NCBI GenBank assembly: GCA_037893245.1
Contig: JBAIAA010000435.1
Span: 186,001-250,000 of the forward strand
Source: Crossaster papposus
Lineage: Eukaryota > Echinodermata > Asteroidea > Velatida > Solasteridae
Length of the DNA stretch: 64,000 nt
Reading direction: 5' to 3'
This document shows positions 53,154 through 64,000 of this stretch, piece by piece. The notes beneath the pieces are model-generated. The model did not search any database, had not been told where the DNA came from, and was given only the letters and a program-made list of their open reading frames with translations. A program made the position numbers and the translations under genes. Numbering within the stretch: position 1 is the first letter of the stretch; every line of letters starts with the position of its first letter.

Positions 53154-53681
53154 TTGTGTTTGCTGACGTTGCAGTATTATCCAGTGCTTATAATGTTATT
53201 TATTTTTACTTTCAAAGACCTGGCCACCAACAAAGACCTGATCACCAACAACGATACTCGGATACGTCCCGACAAAGACCCAATCACCAATATCAATACT
53301 CCGATGCATCCCAACAACCAGAACGAGAAAACGTTCGACATCGTCATCATCGGGTCGGGGCCCACTGCGCTGGGAGCGGCACAGCGACTCCACGAACTTC
53401 GCCATCACTACCCCAAAACCACGGTAACTATTATAGAGCAACAGGGCAAACCAGGTGGCCTTGCTTCATCAGAACGGGACGACAAGGGTTTTCTTTGGGA
53501 TATGGGAGGCCACGTCGTCTTCTCTCATTACGATTACTTCGACAAAACGCTGGACCGCGCAGTAGCTGATTGGAATCATCTGGTCCGGGCCGCAAACGCC
53601 TTCATGATGGGATCCGACCGTAAAAGAAGATTCATTCCCTACCCAGTTCAAAACAATTTAGAGGTCATGGACACAAGGTGG
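53154..53681 (+). CDS. UDP-galactopyranose mutase-like protein, N-terminal part
   Basis: This frame encodes the FAD-binding start of a UDP-galactopyranose mutase (UGM), the flavoenzyme that converts UDP-galactopyranose to UDP-galactofuranose. Residues 62-80 hold the Rossmann motif (DIVIIGSGPTALGAAQRL). Then come PGGLASSERDDKGFLWDMGG and HVVFSHYDYFD, the UGM signature around the flavin, and IPYPVQNNLE. A hydrophobic stretch near the N-terminus (residues 7-20) could be a signal anchor if the first Met is used; Met51 (53304) is the alternative start for a soluble protein. The UGM alignment leaves this frame near 53670 and resumes in the frame of the next entry, so one base appears to be missing there. 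Codons after about 53675 in this frame are not UGM. No introns are seen. Confidence 0.8.
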
Positions 53682-55276
53682 ACCAACAAAAATGCCTTGC
53701 GGGCCTCGAGAAGATCACTGCCAACTCTAGCAAGGAAAAGCCCGCGAATTTTGACCAGTGGCTACTGCAGAATTTCGGAATTGGTCTGTGCGAAGTGTTT
53801 ATGCGTAAGTATAACAAGAAAGTGTGGACCGTTGAGACGACTGAGATGAACGCCGTGTGGGTTGGAGAACGCGTTGCCGTCCCGGACAAAAACAAAATCA
53901 AAGCAAAGATCAAAGCGTATGACAACGGGACTAGGGTGCAGGATTCGGGGTGGGGACCAAATCGGTTCTTCCGATTTCCCAGATATAATGGCACCGGTGG
54001 TATATGGCAAGGTGTAGCCAACCTTCTCCCCCGGGAGTGGTTTCAATTCCACACAAAGGTGACAGGGGTAGATTTAGATTCGAAGCGATTGTTCCTTGCC
54101 AAAGGAGAATCGAGATACGAACTGTCTTACAAAAAACTGATATCTACCGAACCGTTGGATCTATTTGTAAACATGCTGGTTGGTAAGACTAAGAATGACA
54201 AATTGGGTCAAATGAAAGAACTTGTATCCGGACTTGTATACTCGCATACTCATGTCATAGGCATCGGGCTTTTGGGTCAACCACCCAGGACACTGTCGGA
54301 CAAGACCTGGATGTATTTTCCCGACTCCGATTCGCCGTTCTACCGTGTTACAGTCTTCTCAAACTATTCGGATGATCACGTGCCAAAGGCAGGTGCTTAT
54401 TGGTCACTTATGTGCGAGGCGGCAGAGCCCAAGAATGCGACAAATCCAAAAGATTGGACAGAGGAGAACGTTGTTGCAGCCACGGTGAAGACACTGATAA
54501 CATACGGATTCATCACTCAAGAGATAATAGTCTCGAAATACTACCAACGTCTAGATCACGGCTATCCAGTCCCTCACCTAAAACGAGAAATGATTCTTGA
54601 CATTGTTCAGCCGTGGCTGGCGACGCACGACATCTACTCCCGTGGTCGTTTCGGTGGTTGGCGGTACGAGGTCGCAAACCAAGACCATTCTTTCATGCAA
54701 GGCGTTGAGGTTGTTGACCAGATTCTGAGGGGGATACCGGAAGAAACCTACCCAAATCCGAATCTAGTGAACTTGCGCAAGAACAGGGGCCGTTTCCTGG
54801 ACCAGCCCTTGGAGTACGAGTTTGTCATTGCGCATTACAACGAGAATCTGGATTGGTTGAAGCCTATCGCAAACCGCAGTCACGTTTACCACAAAGGACC
54901 AAACATGCAGCCGCCTTTTGCAGTCAGCAAATGGGAGACGCTGCCCAACTGGGGCCGGGAATCGCATACCTATCTGCATCATATCATACAGAATTACGAC
55001 AACTTGAAGAATATTACTGTATTTCTCCAGGGGCACGGACCGCGGCGTGATAGAGGCTTTTGCTTTCCACAGCCCATAGATTTCGTGAATAACGCCTTAA
55101 AACAAATATTTTGCAAACCAAGAGGTGTAACGAAGGGTTGGAATGGGCTGAGATACATGGGCAGGATGCCAGAGTTAATTAAATCTGGGGCACTGCGTAA
55201 GTCTAACATAACCCTGGGGGACTTGTACACTGCCATGTTTAACAACCCACACCCCCTTCCCTGCCAAGATGTTTGA
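53678..55276 (+). CDS. UGM-like C-terminal part fused to a DUF3431-like domain
   Basis: This frame continues the UGM fold: FDQWLLQNFGIGLCEVFMRK, KVWTVETTEMNAVWVGERVA, the glycine-rich GGIWQGVANLLP, THVIGIGLLG, WMYFPDSDSPFYRVTVFSNY and RLDHGYPVPHLKRE. SRGRFGGWRYEVANQDHSFM follows, the conserved UGM C-terminal flavin/substrate block. From about residue 378 a second domain follows: EFVIAHYNENLDWLKPI, then LPNWGRESHTYLHHIIQNYD and NITVFLQGHG. This resembles DUF3431, a glycosyltransferase-like family found in fungi and invertebrates. The frame ends at TGA 55274-55276. The fusion suggests that galactofuranose donor synthesis and its use are coupled (inference). The start codon shown is internal; translation would begin upstream but for the frameshift. 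Confidence 0.82.
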   Translation: MDQQKCLAGLEKITANSSKEKPANFDQWLLQNFGIGLCEVFMRKYNKKVWTVETTEMNAVWVGERVAVPDKNKIKAKIKAYDNGTRVQDSGWGPNRFFRFPRYNGTGGIWQGVANLLPREWFQFHTKVTGVDLDSKRLFLAKGESRYELSYKKLISTEPLDLFVNMLVGKTKNDKLGQMKELVSGLVYSHTHVIGIGLLGQPPRTLSDKTWMYFPDSDSPFYRVTVFSNYSDDHVPKAGAYWSLMCEAAEPKNATNPKDWTEENVVAATVKTLITYGFITQEIIVSKYYQRLDHGYPVPHLKREMILDIVQPWLATHDIYSRGRFGGWRYEVANQDHSFMQGVEVVDQILRGIPEETYPNPNLVNLRKNRGRFLDQPLEYEFVIAHYNENLDWLKPIANRSHVYHKGPNMQPPFAVSKWETLPNWGRESHTYLHHIIQNYDNLKNITVFLQGHGPRRDRGFCFPQPIDFVNNALKQIFCKPRGVTKGWNGLRYMGRMPELIKSGALRKSNITLGDLYTAMFNNPHPLPCQDV

Positions 55277-55847
55277 AGGGTTGTTTTTCGGGAACTAGGA
55301 ATAATATCCGGAAGCGCCCAAAACGTTTTTACCAGAAACTAATAAGATTAGGCCGTGTTACGTCCCCGTTTTTCGTGTTGCCTGGTGGTACCTGACGGGG
55401 AACAGAATGAAAATTCCCATACACATAAATTGAACCACTGCGAATTCAAAAATCCATGTTGTCAGAGCAAGGGAATGGAACAAAGGGGTGAAATTAGGCC
55501 TCGAAAGACCCGTTTTTGGTCCTTGAATCGATGACGTCGCAACAGGCACAGTATGGACAGCCATATTGACAAAAAGAAACGAAAAGTGACAATGAATTTA
55601 TTTAGGCTAATAATAGTAGCCCCCACCCCCACTTACATTTCACAAATTGATATACATTTCGAAATCATTTTGGTGAGAAGGATGCATCTTAAAAATAAAT
55701 TTAAACTATACAAAGTTATGTCCCCCATCCCATTATTTACGATCGATTTCTGAAAGATGCGGCTTTCCATACAAAAGTGTGTCGATAGGTGGCGCACTAT
55801 ATGTAAACAAATGCATGCGCCATGCGTGAGTCAAATTTTCTCGTCAA

Positions 55848-55918
55848 ATGGAGAGAATCATCATTCAAGCTTCTGCCGATGGCACAGATTCAGAAACCGC
55901 ATTTTTGTATGTGAAGAA
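55848..55918 (+). CDS. Putative gene in TIR segment, exon 1
   Basis: ATG 55848 opens MERIIIQASADGTDSETAFL, and GTAAGT follows 55918 in phase 2. It is the only clearly gene-like 5' exon here. Function unknown. Confidence 0.35.
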
Positions 55919-56012
55919 GTAAGTTAGTACCTGGAAAATTATGAGAAAAAAAAATGACAAGTGTAAATAACATGAAATTGGTGTATGAAAATCAATGCCA
56001 CGACGCGACCAG

Positions 56013-56129
56013 CGCGGCGAAGGCGAATACAACCGATTATGCCTGGTCGGAGTTGTGTCGTCGTGTGTCGCATTGTTTTTTCCACACGGGAGTTGCCACG
56101 GTCTGCAGCGAAAAGGACTTATGTGGAAA
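56013..56129 (+). CDS. Putative gene in TIR segment, exon 2
   Basis: The acceptor AG at 56011-56012 has a poor pyrimidine tract; GTAAGG follows 56129. In the phase set by exon 1 the frame is open: AAKANTTDYAWSELCRRVSH, then CFFHTGVATVC and SEKDLCG. Another frame reads MPGRSCVVVC, which superficially recalls a THAP zinc-finger start but lacks the later conserved residues. Confidence 0.3.
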
Positions 56130-56193
56130 GTAAGGGAAAAAAAAGGAATGGAGCTATAGTATTATATTAACAAATATATTTGTCGTATTTTAG

Positions 56194-56395
56194 GCAAGGG
56201 TTTTTGGGTTTTTTTAATTTTGAAATCGGTTCCCAATTTTGCAAGGCGCCAAAGAACATCAGCACAGTGGTTCGCAATACTTACCATAACCACAGAAGAA
56301 TCCACCCAAAACTGTTAACCACCAAAGATGGAAATGTCATTTTATTGCAAAGTATGGGGGAAGGGTCAGGCAGGGGATGTTTATACCCCTACTAG
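56194..56395 (+). CDS. Putative gene in TIR segment, exon 3
   Basis: The acceptor TCGTATTTTAG and matching phase give 67 open codons (FFNFEIGSQFCKAPKNISTV, then RRIHPKLLTTKDGNVILLQS) to TAG 56393-56395. A GTATGG within the exon (after 56352) could be an alternative donor to a segment beginning at about 56757. An AATAAA lies near 56900. Family not recognised. Confidence 0.3.
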
Positions 56396-58162
56396 GGTGC
56401 CTTATGTTATATAGCACTATCGTAATATTTTTTTGCCATTGGTGATTTGTATTGATATTTTTAGGCAACAGTAGTAGCTATCTGATTCCCTGAAAATGAC
56501 AATACTCTGGACCTTTCACTCTTGGAACCTGGCTAATATCAACCAGTATGGTTCCAAGATTGATATCAAAATATTATTGTCAATGTGTCGGCCTGGGTAT
56601 GTCTGGGAATCAGCTCGTCAACTGCCATAGGCCATTATAACGATAGCCACTGCGTTTTACAGGCAAGTTAAATTGCACTCAGAAATTCTCTTCTGATTAG
56701 AATATCTTTCTTGAATGAACAAATTACAGTTTTTGTTTTTATTTATTTTTACAGCATATCTTCTGGATCAATGGATGAAAATTTCAATCTGGAATTGGAG
56801 TAGCTCTTCAGTGCAGTACTTGACTGTACCGACAGCACCAATTTTATTTACCGGATGATGACACAGGAATAGACCCCATCTGAACAATTATATGTAGCTG
56901 TAAATAAACTGAATGTTCATTATTTTGTGCGAGTCACACATGTGGTGTTTTGTATAAGCTGTGGTATTGGTCAGTTTACTCCAACTGCAAAATTATGATA
57001 GAATTGTTTACTTGGAGATAAAAGCATGAATTTTGGCACACATTCAGAGTGTGTTATAAGACAAATATTTGGCTCTCCGCTCTCGGGCAATCGTAGATTT
57101 GACCTTAGGAAAAATATAGGTAGAATAACATGCAATGGTAGCCATTTAGAATTTTTTGAAAATGCCTGTTATATTTTTTTCAAGGGGCAAATGTACATTT
57201 ATATTCTAAAGACATAATATTTTGATTGTGTGACAAGTTCCATGCTTTTATCATTTTTACCATGTTTGTTTCACCAATCTGCCGGACTTAACAGCAAGAC
57301 TTCAATTTATGTATGCCAGTAGGCAGTATAGTATAGTCCTGAATTGTTTTGGCATGATGTATATTATTGCTACTACCGACCACCTGTAGGAAGTACAATT
57401 GCCAATAAAGTATCCCATGTATAGCATAATATCAACCAAAAATTGTTTTTTGGAAAATTGTTGGTAAACTGAAATATTAACCTACCTCTTTTACAGGCTT
57501 CATAATGAAAATCATGACCAACTATGGGGTTCAAAGAAGTGCCAATTAGACCAGACTATATTGAATGCAAAAATAAGTTACATAAAGATTTTTGGAAAAC
57601 TAAGCCAACTGTCATTTTTACATTTAGGACAGACATTTAGAACTCGCGTTGGGCGCCATTCAGTCTTTCTGCGCGGCGCGAACTGCTAATCTGCACGAAC
57701 TGCTAATCTGCGCGAACCGTCCATTGCGTGCGCTGCTGTGATCATGGGGAGATACAGCAGGTAGGCCCGAATCGGATCGCGCTGCATTCGCTGTCGGTTG
57801 ATCGTGCCTCAATTGGCCGATCGTGCCACCACCAGTCGATTGCCTTCTATTTAGCTATTCCATTAGTTCCAATGCACGAGTAATTGGGGGGTTGTTCTGC
57901 AAAGAGACTAGTAAAAACTGAGAAATAGGCCGACGGTACTTGTGCAAATGCAATTTTGATAGCGCAGATTTAGAGACTGCGCCCAAAATTCTGATTTTGG
58001 GCCCCAAAAAGTAGGTTATGTTCCATTCCCTGCAACCGACAACATTGATTTTCGGATTCAGGACATCAAACTGAGTAGAATCACACAATTTTTTGTTGGT
58101 TCCCAAACTGGTACCACGGATTATTTTTCTGAGCATATTTTTGGGTCACGTAACACGGCCTA
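56396..58162. other. Right part of TIR segment, no gene seen
   Basis: AT-rich, with a short GC-rich direct repeat GCGAACTGCTAATCTGC near 57690-57710. The frames here lack support. Confidence 0.4.
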
Positions 58163-58492
58163 GATATGTTGACTTTCATCCAGACCCCGAAGAAGGTCAT
58201 TACATAGAGAGACTATGGTCCGCCATAGTTAAAGGCTAGCCTATTGTTACATTGTACATGTACAAACAATGTACATGTACGTATAAAAAGCTGTTTAGTT
58301 GGTACATTTACTGCTAGGTTTATTCGCTGAAGTTGTTGCTCTCATGTTTGGTCGTGAGTTTAACTACAGTGGCAGCGTCGAAAATGTTCCTGTGCACGCA
58401 TTTTCAGCTCAAAAAGTCAGGGGAAAGTGGACAGGAAATGCCTCAGATTGCACCACAGAGCATCTAGAATCCAAAACTTCCCGGAGCCCTTC
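58163..58492. other. No gene seen
   Basis: Contains a small palindrome of TGTACATGTACA words near 58253-58280. Nothing else recognised. Confidence 0.4.
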
Positions 58493-59736
58493 ATAGTCCA
58501 GGCAAAATACATAATTTTGTTTTGTTGACCTCAAACAAATTGCAACAAATTGTTTTTCACCACAGTGCACTTCTAAAAGGTTCCTAGAATGACATACTAA
58601 AAATCCACAAAAATCCAACTGGTGGAAATATGACTAATTTGCATAAATCGTTAATCCCTGCCATGTAATATTTTTTATTCCCATATTTGGGTATATATTT
58701 TATTTTTATTTTTTGAAAAGTTTATTTTGGTGATTCTACTTACATATCCTTACTTGAATAACATTTGCTAAAGCATACAAGTGACTGAATAATTATGAGA
58801 ACACAGTAATTATCCAAAATGACAACTTTGTGACCCTATAAATGTGCGCACATTACACTGCCTCCAGATATCATCATGTAGTCAGTATTGGTGAGCTTCA
58901 AATTCACCAAGTTGCTTACTGGCACAGTTATCATATTAAAAGCTTATGGAAAATCATATGGACAATGATAACATTGTGATATTTAGCCCAGCAAACAAAA
59001 ACTTGGAAAAAATGATGTGTCCCTAAATTGGGCTAACATGTAGGTGAAGGGTTGCCTAAGGTGAGAGACTTGAACAAGTTCAAGGAAACACCCCAAATTT
59101 TAGATTGTTGTTGCTTACAATAATCATATCTACGTTAAAATGTATTTTGGTGATTTCCTTGAACTTGTTCAAGTATTCCATGTTAGGCAACCCTTTAACT
59201 ACTTTTTAGCCCAATTTATAGACACACCATTTTCCCCATTTTATGTTTTCTGGGCTAAATATCACAATGTTATTATTGTTCATATGATTTTTCATAAGGT
59301 TTTAATATGATAACTGTGCCAGTAAGCAACTTGGTGAATTTGAAGCTCACCAATACTGACTACATGATGATATCTGGAGACAGTGTAATGTGCGCACATT
59401 TATAGGGTCACAAAGTTGTCTTTTTGGGTAATTACTGTGTTCTCATAATTATTCAGTCACTTATACGCTTTAGCAAATGTTATTCAAGTAAGGATATGTA
59501 AGTAGAATCACCAAAATAAACTTTTCAAAAATAAAAATAAAATATATACCCAAATATGGGAATAAAATATATTACATGGCAGGGATTAACGATTTATGCA
59601 AATTAAACATATTTCCACCACTTGGATTTTTGTGGATTTTTAGTATGTCATTCTAGGAACCTTTTAAAAGTGCACTGTGGTGAAAAACAATTTATTGCAA
59701 TTTGTTTGAGGTCAAAACTTATTTTTCCTGGACTAT
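58493..59736. mobile_element. Large foldback element, about 590-bp arms
   Basis: From ATAGTCCAGG at 58493 to CCTGGACTAT at 59736 the sequence is an almost continuous inverted repeat with a loop of about 70-90 bases centred near 59115. Examples of paired words are TGACATACTAAAAATCCAC with GTGGATTTTTAGTATGTCA, and GAACAAGTTCAAGGAAA with TTTCCTTGAACTTGTTC. The arms differ by scattered substitutions and small indels. Weaker symmetry continues outward around CCGGAGCCC and GGGCCCCGG. Non-coding. Confidence 0.85.
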
Positions 59737-60170
59737 CAGCGGGCCCCGGACCACACACCGTAATAAGAGCGCCGCGCTCGTAGTGTCTGCCCCCCTATTT
59801 TTTGTCTTCTTCAAATTGCCACTCCAACTTTGAAAGTCTCGTGCTGCCGCTGATCGGCATTCAAATAGTGGACGTAGAACAATATACGGCTATAGAGCTC
59901 AGGATTGATACAAAAGTCCACGATTAAAAATCGTGTACAAAACTTATGGGAGGCGTGCGTTCCAAAAATGTATGGGAGGAATAACAAGGGGCCTACAATG
60001 GAAGGTGTTTGTTACAAGCTAGGTGCATCAAAACGCGTTGTTGCCATGGGCGTCAATCCTGGGGGGGACAGGGGGACACGTCCCCCCCCCCCCCCATATT
60101 TTGAAGGGTGGGGGACACAATATCAAATGTCCCCCCCCCCATGTTTTTGAACTCGTGTATCTCATAATAT
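59737..60170. other. Low-complexity C/G tracts, no gene
   Basis: C runs at about 60081-60094 and 60130-60140 and G runs at about 60060-60085 cause long spurious frames on both strands. Confidence 0.5.
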
Positions 60171-62133
60171 AGTCCGGGAGCCCAGCCGAGTTTAATCATA
60201 ATCATAAAAGGTTTGAAGCGTGGGATATGTAGGGCCAGGGTGACTGGGACAACTGCAAAATGGGTTTTCTTAAGTTTGGCGAGTGGTGCGTTGGGAGGGG
60301 GGGGGGGGGGGGGGGGGGAGCCCCTGACAGACCCCCAAAAATTCGATTTAATCATAATCTTGAGTGCAAACATAATTTCTTCGAAGTCGAAAGTTTGTCG
60401 TGTTTTAGGATTTGTATACTTAAAAAAAATATAATTGGTGCTAAGTACATTTAAGTAGGTCTTTAATTAGTGCTAATTACACGTTTGATCATAATTTTGA
60501 GTGCAAGGATAAAACAAGTGTCAATGTGTAGCTGACACCTGTCTGGAGTAAAATTCGCCACTTAAGAAAGTTTCAAGTGGTGCCATCCCTAATTAAGAAA
60601 GGGCTAAAGGTCATCATAAGTCATTAAACACCAATAATTATAACGTTGAGTGCAACTTGCATTTATGTGTATATCAACAGATGATCGTAGACCGATCACT
60701 GATCACAAGCTTAAGAACATGATATATAATGCAAAGTCTAATTAAGAAGGTATGTAATTAGTGCTAATTACACGTTTAATGTGTAGCTGACACCTTGCTG
60801 GAGCAAAATCCACCACTTAAAAAAGTTTCAAGTGGTGCAATTCCTAATTAAGAAAGGGTCTAAGGCCATTAAAACTTTTTATTATGGACCAATCACTGAT
60901 TACACGGCGCAATGTCCGATCAAAATGTCCAAATAATAAATGATTATAATAATAATTGAAATCATAAAACGAGCGTCAAAGTGTACATGTACTTTACCAA
61001 ACGCAGGAATAAAACCCACCACATAAGAAATATTACAAACAGTCATGAAGTTGATTGCAATTGCTGTACCCTCTCAGACACGAATGGGTGTAAATATGAA
61101 ATACGTTAAAATTAGGGAATATGAGATCACCGGAGCTTATAATTTTAGGAACTTAACTTCTTAGTAGTTTTTAAGCTCAAACAAGGTTTGCATTAAAGTA
61201 GACAGTCAATACTGAGAACTTTATTGTAATGATATCATTAACATTGGGCGATGAGCTGCTTTGGAGTACGAAGTTACGTTACGTTGTGCCTTAGTACAGT
61301 GGCTCGATAGCGAAATTCCTAAACTTGTGCAGCAGCGCGATCGTGTAAACAAAATTGCAAAGCGCACAGGCTCACAATTCCATTGGGATTAATACAAAGA
61401 CCTGTGGCACAATGTTAACTAATGCAATCCGCAGTAAAAAGAGTGAACACTCGCACATCCGCCTTAGAAGAAATCAAAAGCAATTCACCTATGATGTGGA
61501 CAACTCTGCAGGAGGTACTCCCTAATGAGCAGACAACTGAACTGTAACAAATTCGATTACTTCCCCCAAAATGGTGAAATATTGACGATTCCGCCGACAT
61601 TGCTGTGACACATTAAATAAACACGTTTTAACAATCGGCAAGCGTACTGCTGGTAATTACCCTTTGCGTGAACTTGAAATATATGACAATACTACCTTTA
61701 AGTCAACATTGGATATTTTCTGCCTTGTACCAATAAGCATACATTTAGTTTTGGTGGCGTTTAATGCTATAGATTGTTTCTTACGTACCAGTTGTGAAAA
61801 CTATAACAGCTGTGTTTAAGCTGCTTTCTATTATATTAATGTTTGAGGAGCCACACGTTAATGTGGAGTCATCAGCTTACATAAATAAGTTGCAGTTTGG
61901 GGATATACAAAATGGAAGATCACTAGTATAAACATAAATATTATGTGTGCACTCAAGATTATGATTAAATCGAATTTGTGTGGGTCTGTCAGGGGCTCCC
62001 CCTCCCAACGCACCACTCGCCAAACTTAAGAAAACCCATTTTGCAGTTGTCCCATGCAGTCACCCCTACATATCCCACGCTTCAAACCTTTTGCACTCAA
62101 AATTATGATTAAACCTGGCTGGGCTCCCGGACT
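60171..62133. mobile_element. 2-kb TIR element, about 190-200-bp arms
   Basis: Left arm 60171-60374 and right arm 61946-62133 are reverse complements. AGTCCGGGAGCCCAGCC pairs with GGCTGGGCTCCCGGACT, and GCGTGGGATATGTAGGG with its complement. A G run in the left arm has expanded relative to the right arm. Inside, two diverged copies of a block (about 60450-60610 and 60765-60870) share GTGTAGCTGACACCT and AAGTTTCAAGTGGTGC. No transposase frame is present. Confidence 0.8.
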
Positions 62134-62666
62134 AATAGGACAATATGTACTGTAGTGGAAACTGTCAAGAATAGCGGAGCGGTGGCGTAAGTGTGACGGA
62201 TTTACACGGAGTCCATCCAAGTCCAACAACGGCTGCGGAGCCAACAGAACCTGACGTTAACGCGCTACTGTGGGTTTGGCCGCCCTATGCAGGCGTATGT
62301 GCGCGCGCGAACCATATACATGTACGTGAACACATACTCTTCGCGTGAAAACAGGCGTTATCTCGTCCAGACGTAATCTCACTTTTGTCCTAAATTTTTA
62401 TTATTTGTTGCTGTAACATAGCCCCTGAAATCGATAATTCAGTAAATGATGTTTTGCAGCCATATTCATACTCAGCGGACAGGCAACGTCGTGGTTCAAC
62501 TTTCAAAACGTCGTACTTCAACTTCCAATTAACGTCCAACTTTCGCGCGCTTTTACCTACCAAGGTAGCCGCGTATTCGGCCGGTTCTCTCCGCGCGGAT
62601 TCAGTCCGCATTCACCAAAAGGCGACAAATATTTAATACATGCTGCAAAAGGTGATGCATTTTCTA
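62134..62666. other. No gene seen
   Basis: Intergenic sequence; contains AACGTCGTGGTTCAACTTTC, the inverted counterpart of the block near 52022. Confidence 0.4.
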
Positions 62667-64000
62667 AAATGTTTTTTGTCAATTTATTTAAAGAATTTTT
62701 CGAAATAAACCGTAAATATAACAATACTTTTTCAAACCTTTGTAGATCATACAGCATATTAGCCACACTTGTTCCTGTAATTGTAAAACCTTTCCTGTAA
62801 TTTTGATGAAAATTACAGTTAAATTAGCTGCTTAATGGAAGTAATTCTACTTCGAGTTATTTGTCAAACCTTTTATAGAAATTTCAAACAATACGGCAAC
62901 AGTGTGGTTTTACAAATTCAAGACCTGCTTTTATCATTGCTGTACTTTTTTTCTTTTGCCACATTAATTGCAATTGTACATTTCTGTAAAGCACACCTGC
63001 AAGGACTATCTTTCCGTGCCCCACTCTTTCTATCTGGCAAGTGTTCTTTCAAGCACGAGTGGCAGTATGGTTTCCAAGATTCTTTTATATGCTAATTTTG
63101 ATATATAACCGTTGTTCTTTGTTTACATTTTATGTAGTTTTGATAATATCTGCTTATTTGCACTCGACCTTAGAAACTTACATTTGACCCAAGTGTGCTA
63201 TATATCGCAAAGAATTATGGGGCGATATTAGGTGGAAATAAAAAAGAAATTATGGACACGGTCTGAAACCGTATTTTACCTAACGTTCTAAGCTGACAAA
63301 CTACTAGGATCCATCTAATGATGCAGAACTTTATAGTTGAAGGGCTGTTGTGTTATTAAATAAAGTAACAGTTATCATTCTCATAAAATCTGGCGTGGTG
63401 AAATTAATTGTTGAAATTGTTGATTGACGAAACTGATTCACCGAGAACATTGCAAATAAGCCCGAGTGCGAGTGCACTAATTACTGTTCGGCTAAAGCCT
63501 ATACCAAAATTAAGTGTGCCCAGAAACATGATCTCGTAGATCATGAAATACAAATATGAGGTTTGAATAACATGTGATGTACACTTTGTTTTAAAGAGGC
63601 AGATATACTCGCAGCCGAAAAATGCATTACAATGCTGCATTGAAAAGGGGATTTATTAAACGGGCTAATTAGGCACTAATTAGTGTTCGGCTGAAGCCTA
63701 TACCCACATGCCCAGAAACATTATCTTGTAGATTATGAAATAAAAGTATGAGTTTTTGATAACATGTGAGGTATATTTTGTTTTAAATGTTTCATTCTCA
63801 TTTCCATATCTATACAAATAACTCGAAGTAGGATTACTTAGTTCATTAGGCAGCTAGTTTAACTGTAATTTTTCATCAAAATTACAGGAAAGGTTAAACA
63901 AGACTAATATGCTGTATGATCTACAAGGGTTTGAAAAAGTATTGTTATATTTACGGTTTATTTCGAAAAATTCTTTAAATAAATTGACAAAAAACTTTTT
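62667..64000. mobile_element. TIR element cut by the window end
   Basis: Left arm 62667-62863 and right arm 63815-64000 are reverse complements with few differences (for example TTTTTTGTCAATTTATTTAA and its complement near the end). The right arm is still matching at base 64000, so the element ends just outside. The middle holds a direct duplication of about 115 bases (63474-63594 and 63672-63787), both containing TGTTCGGCT and GCCCAGAAACAT. No transposase is seen. Confidence 0.8.

Larger units (their letters stand above)
55349..58162. mobile_element. 2.8-kb TIR-bounded segment
   Basis: TAGGCCGTGTTACGT at 55349 has its reverse complement, ACGTAACACGGCCTA, ending at 58162. Weaker complementarity extends inward (GTGGTACC, GGGAAC) for about 80 bases. 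GAT flanks both sides (55346-55348 and 58163-58165), a possible 3-bp target duplication. The interior contains a possible small spliced gene and an AATAAA near 56900. No transposase family was recognised. Confidence 0.5.

Noticed and set aside
55985-56170. THAP-domain protein starting MPGRSCVVVC
   Set aside because: Only the first Cys pair fits; the later conserved Trp, Cys-x2-His and AVPTIF-type residues are absent in frame.

Overview
This window is eukaryotic nuclear DNA: exons with GT/AG introns, LTR and DIRS-type retroelements, many terminal-inverted-repeat (TIR) DNA elements, tRNA-derived SINEs and long minisatellites. It is AT-rich and not CpG-depleted. The recognisable genes are the 3' half of an animal ANAPC2 gene and a UDP-galactopyranose mutase-like gene. 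With this repeat content they suggest a marine invertebrate, most likely a deuterostome such as an echinoderm, hemichordate or lancelet. That assignment is inference.

Layout. 0.8-3.5 kb: a broken DIRS-like retroelement on the minus strand (fused gag-like/RT, then RNase H in another frame). 3.9-11 kb: layered non-autonomous DNA elements, including a textbook hAT-type element with an exact 8-bp target duplication, a TA-flanked TIR element, and a diverged segmental duplication. 12.5-28.9 kb: an apparently undescribed small membrane-protein gene. Its exons 1-3 are followed by seven near-identical copies of an 81-bp Pro/Gln-rich exon. These lie in a tandem array of two alternating monomer types (3.9-4.1 kb per pair) that also carries arrays of an 84-bp minisatellite. 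Every exon junction is phase 1, so any number of copies can be spliced in without shifting frame. 29.07-35.98 kb: six exons coding for the C-terminal cullin-homology and winged-helix part of ANAPC2, a scaffold of the anaphase-promoting complex. The N-terminal exons were not found, and the first visible exon has a frame break. 36-41 kb: SINEs and TTAA-flanked MITEs.

41.47-50.38 kb: a complete-looking Ty3/gypsy retrotransposon with nearly identical LTRs, a tRNA-Leu-type primer site, a polypurine tract and a 4-bp target duplication. Its gag is truncated and its pol has one in-frame stop. Between pol and the 3' LTR it carries an extra 380-codon ORF with a C2H2 zinc finger. 53.15-55.28 kb: an intronless UDP-galactopyranose mutase-like coding region joined to a C-terminal DUF3431-like domain, interrupted by one frameshift. 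55.35-58.16 kb: a TIR-bounded segment enclosing a possible small multi-exon gene. 58.5-64 kb: three large inverted-repeat elements, the last cut by the window end.

The points most worth a second look are the phase-1 exon array, the zinc-finger ORF inside the gypsy element, and the mutase-DUF3431 fusion.
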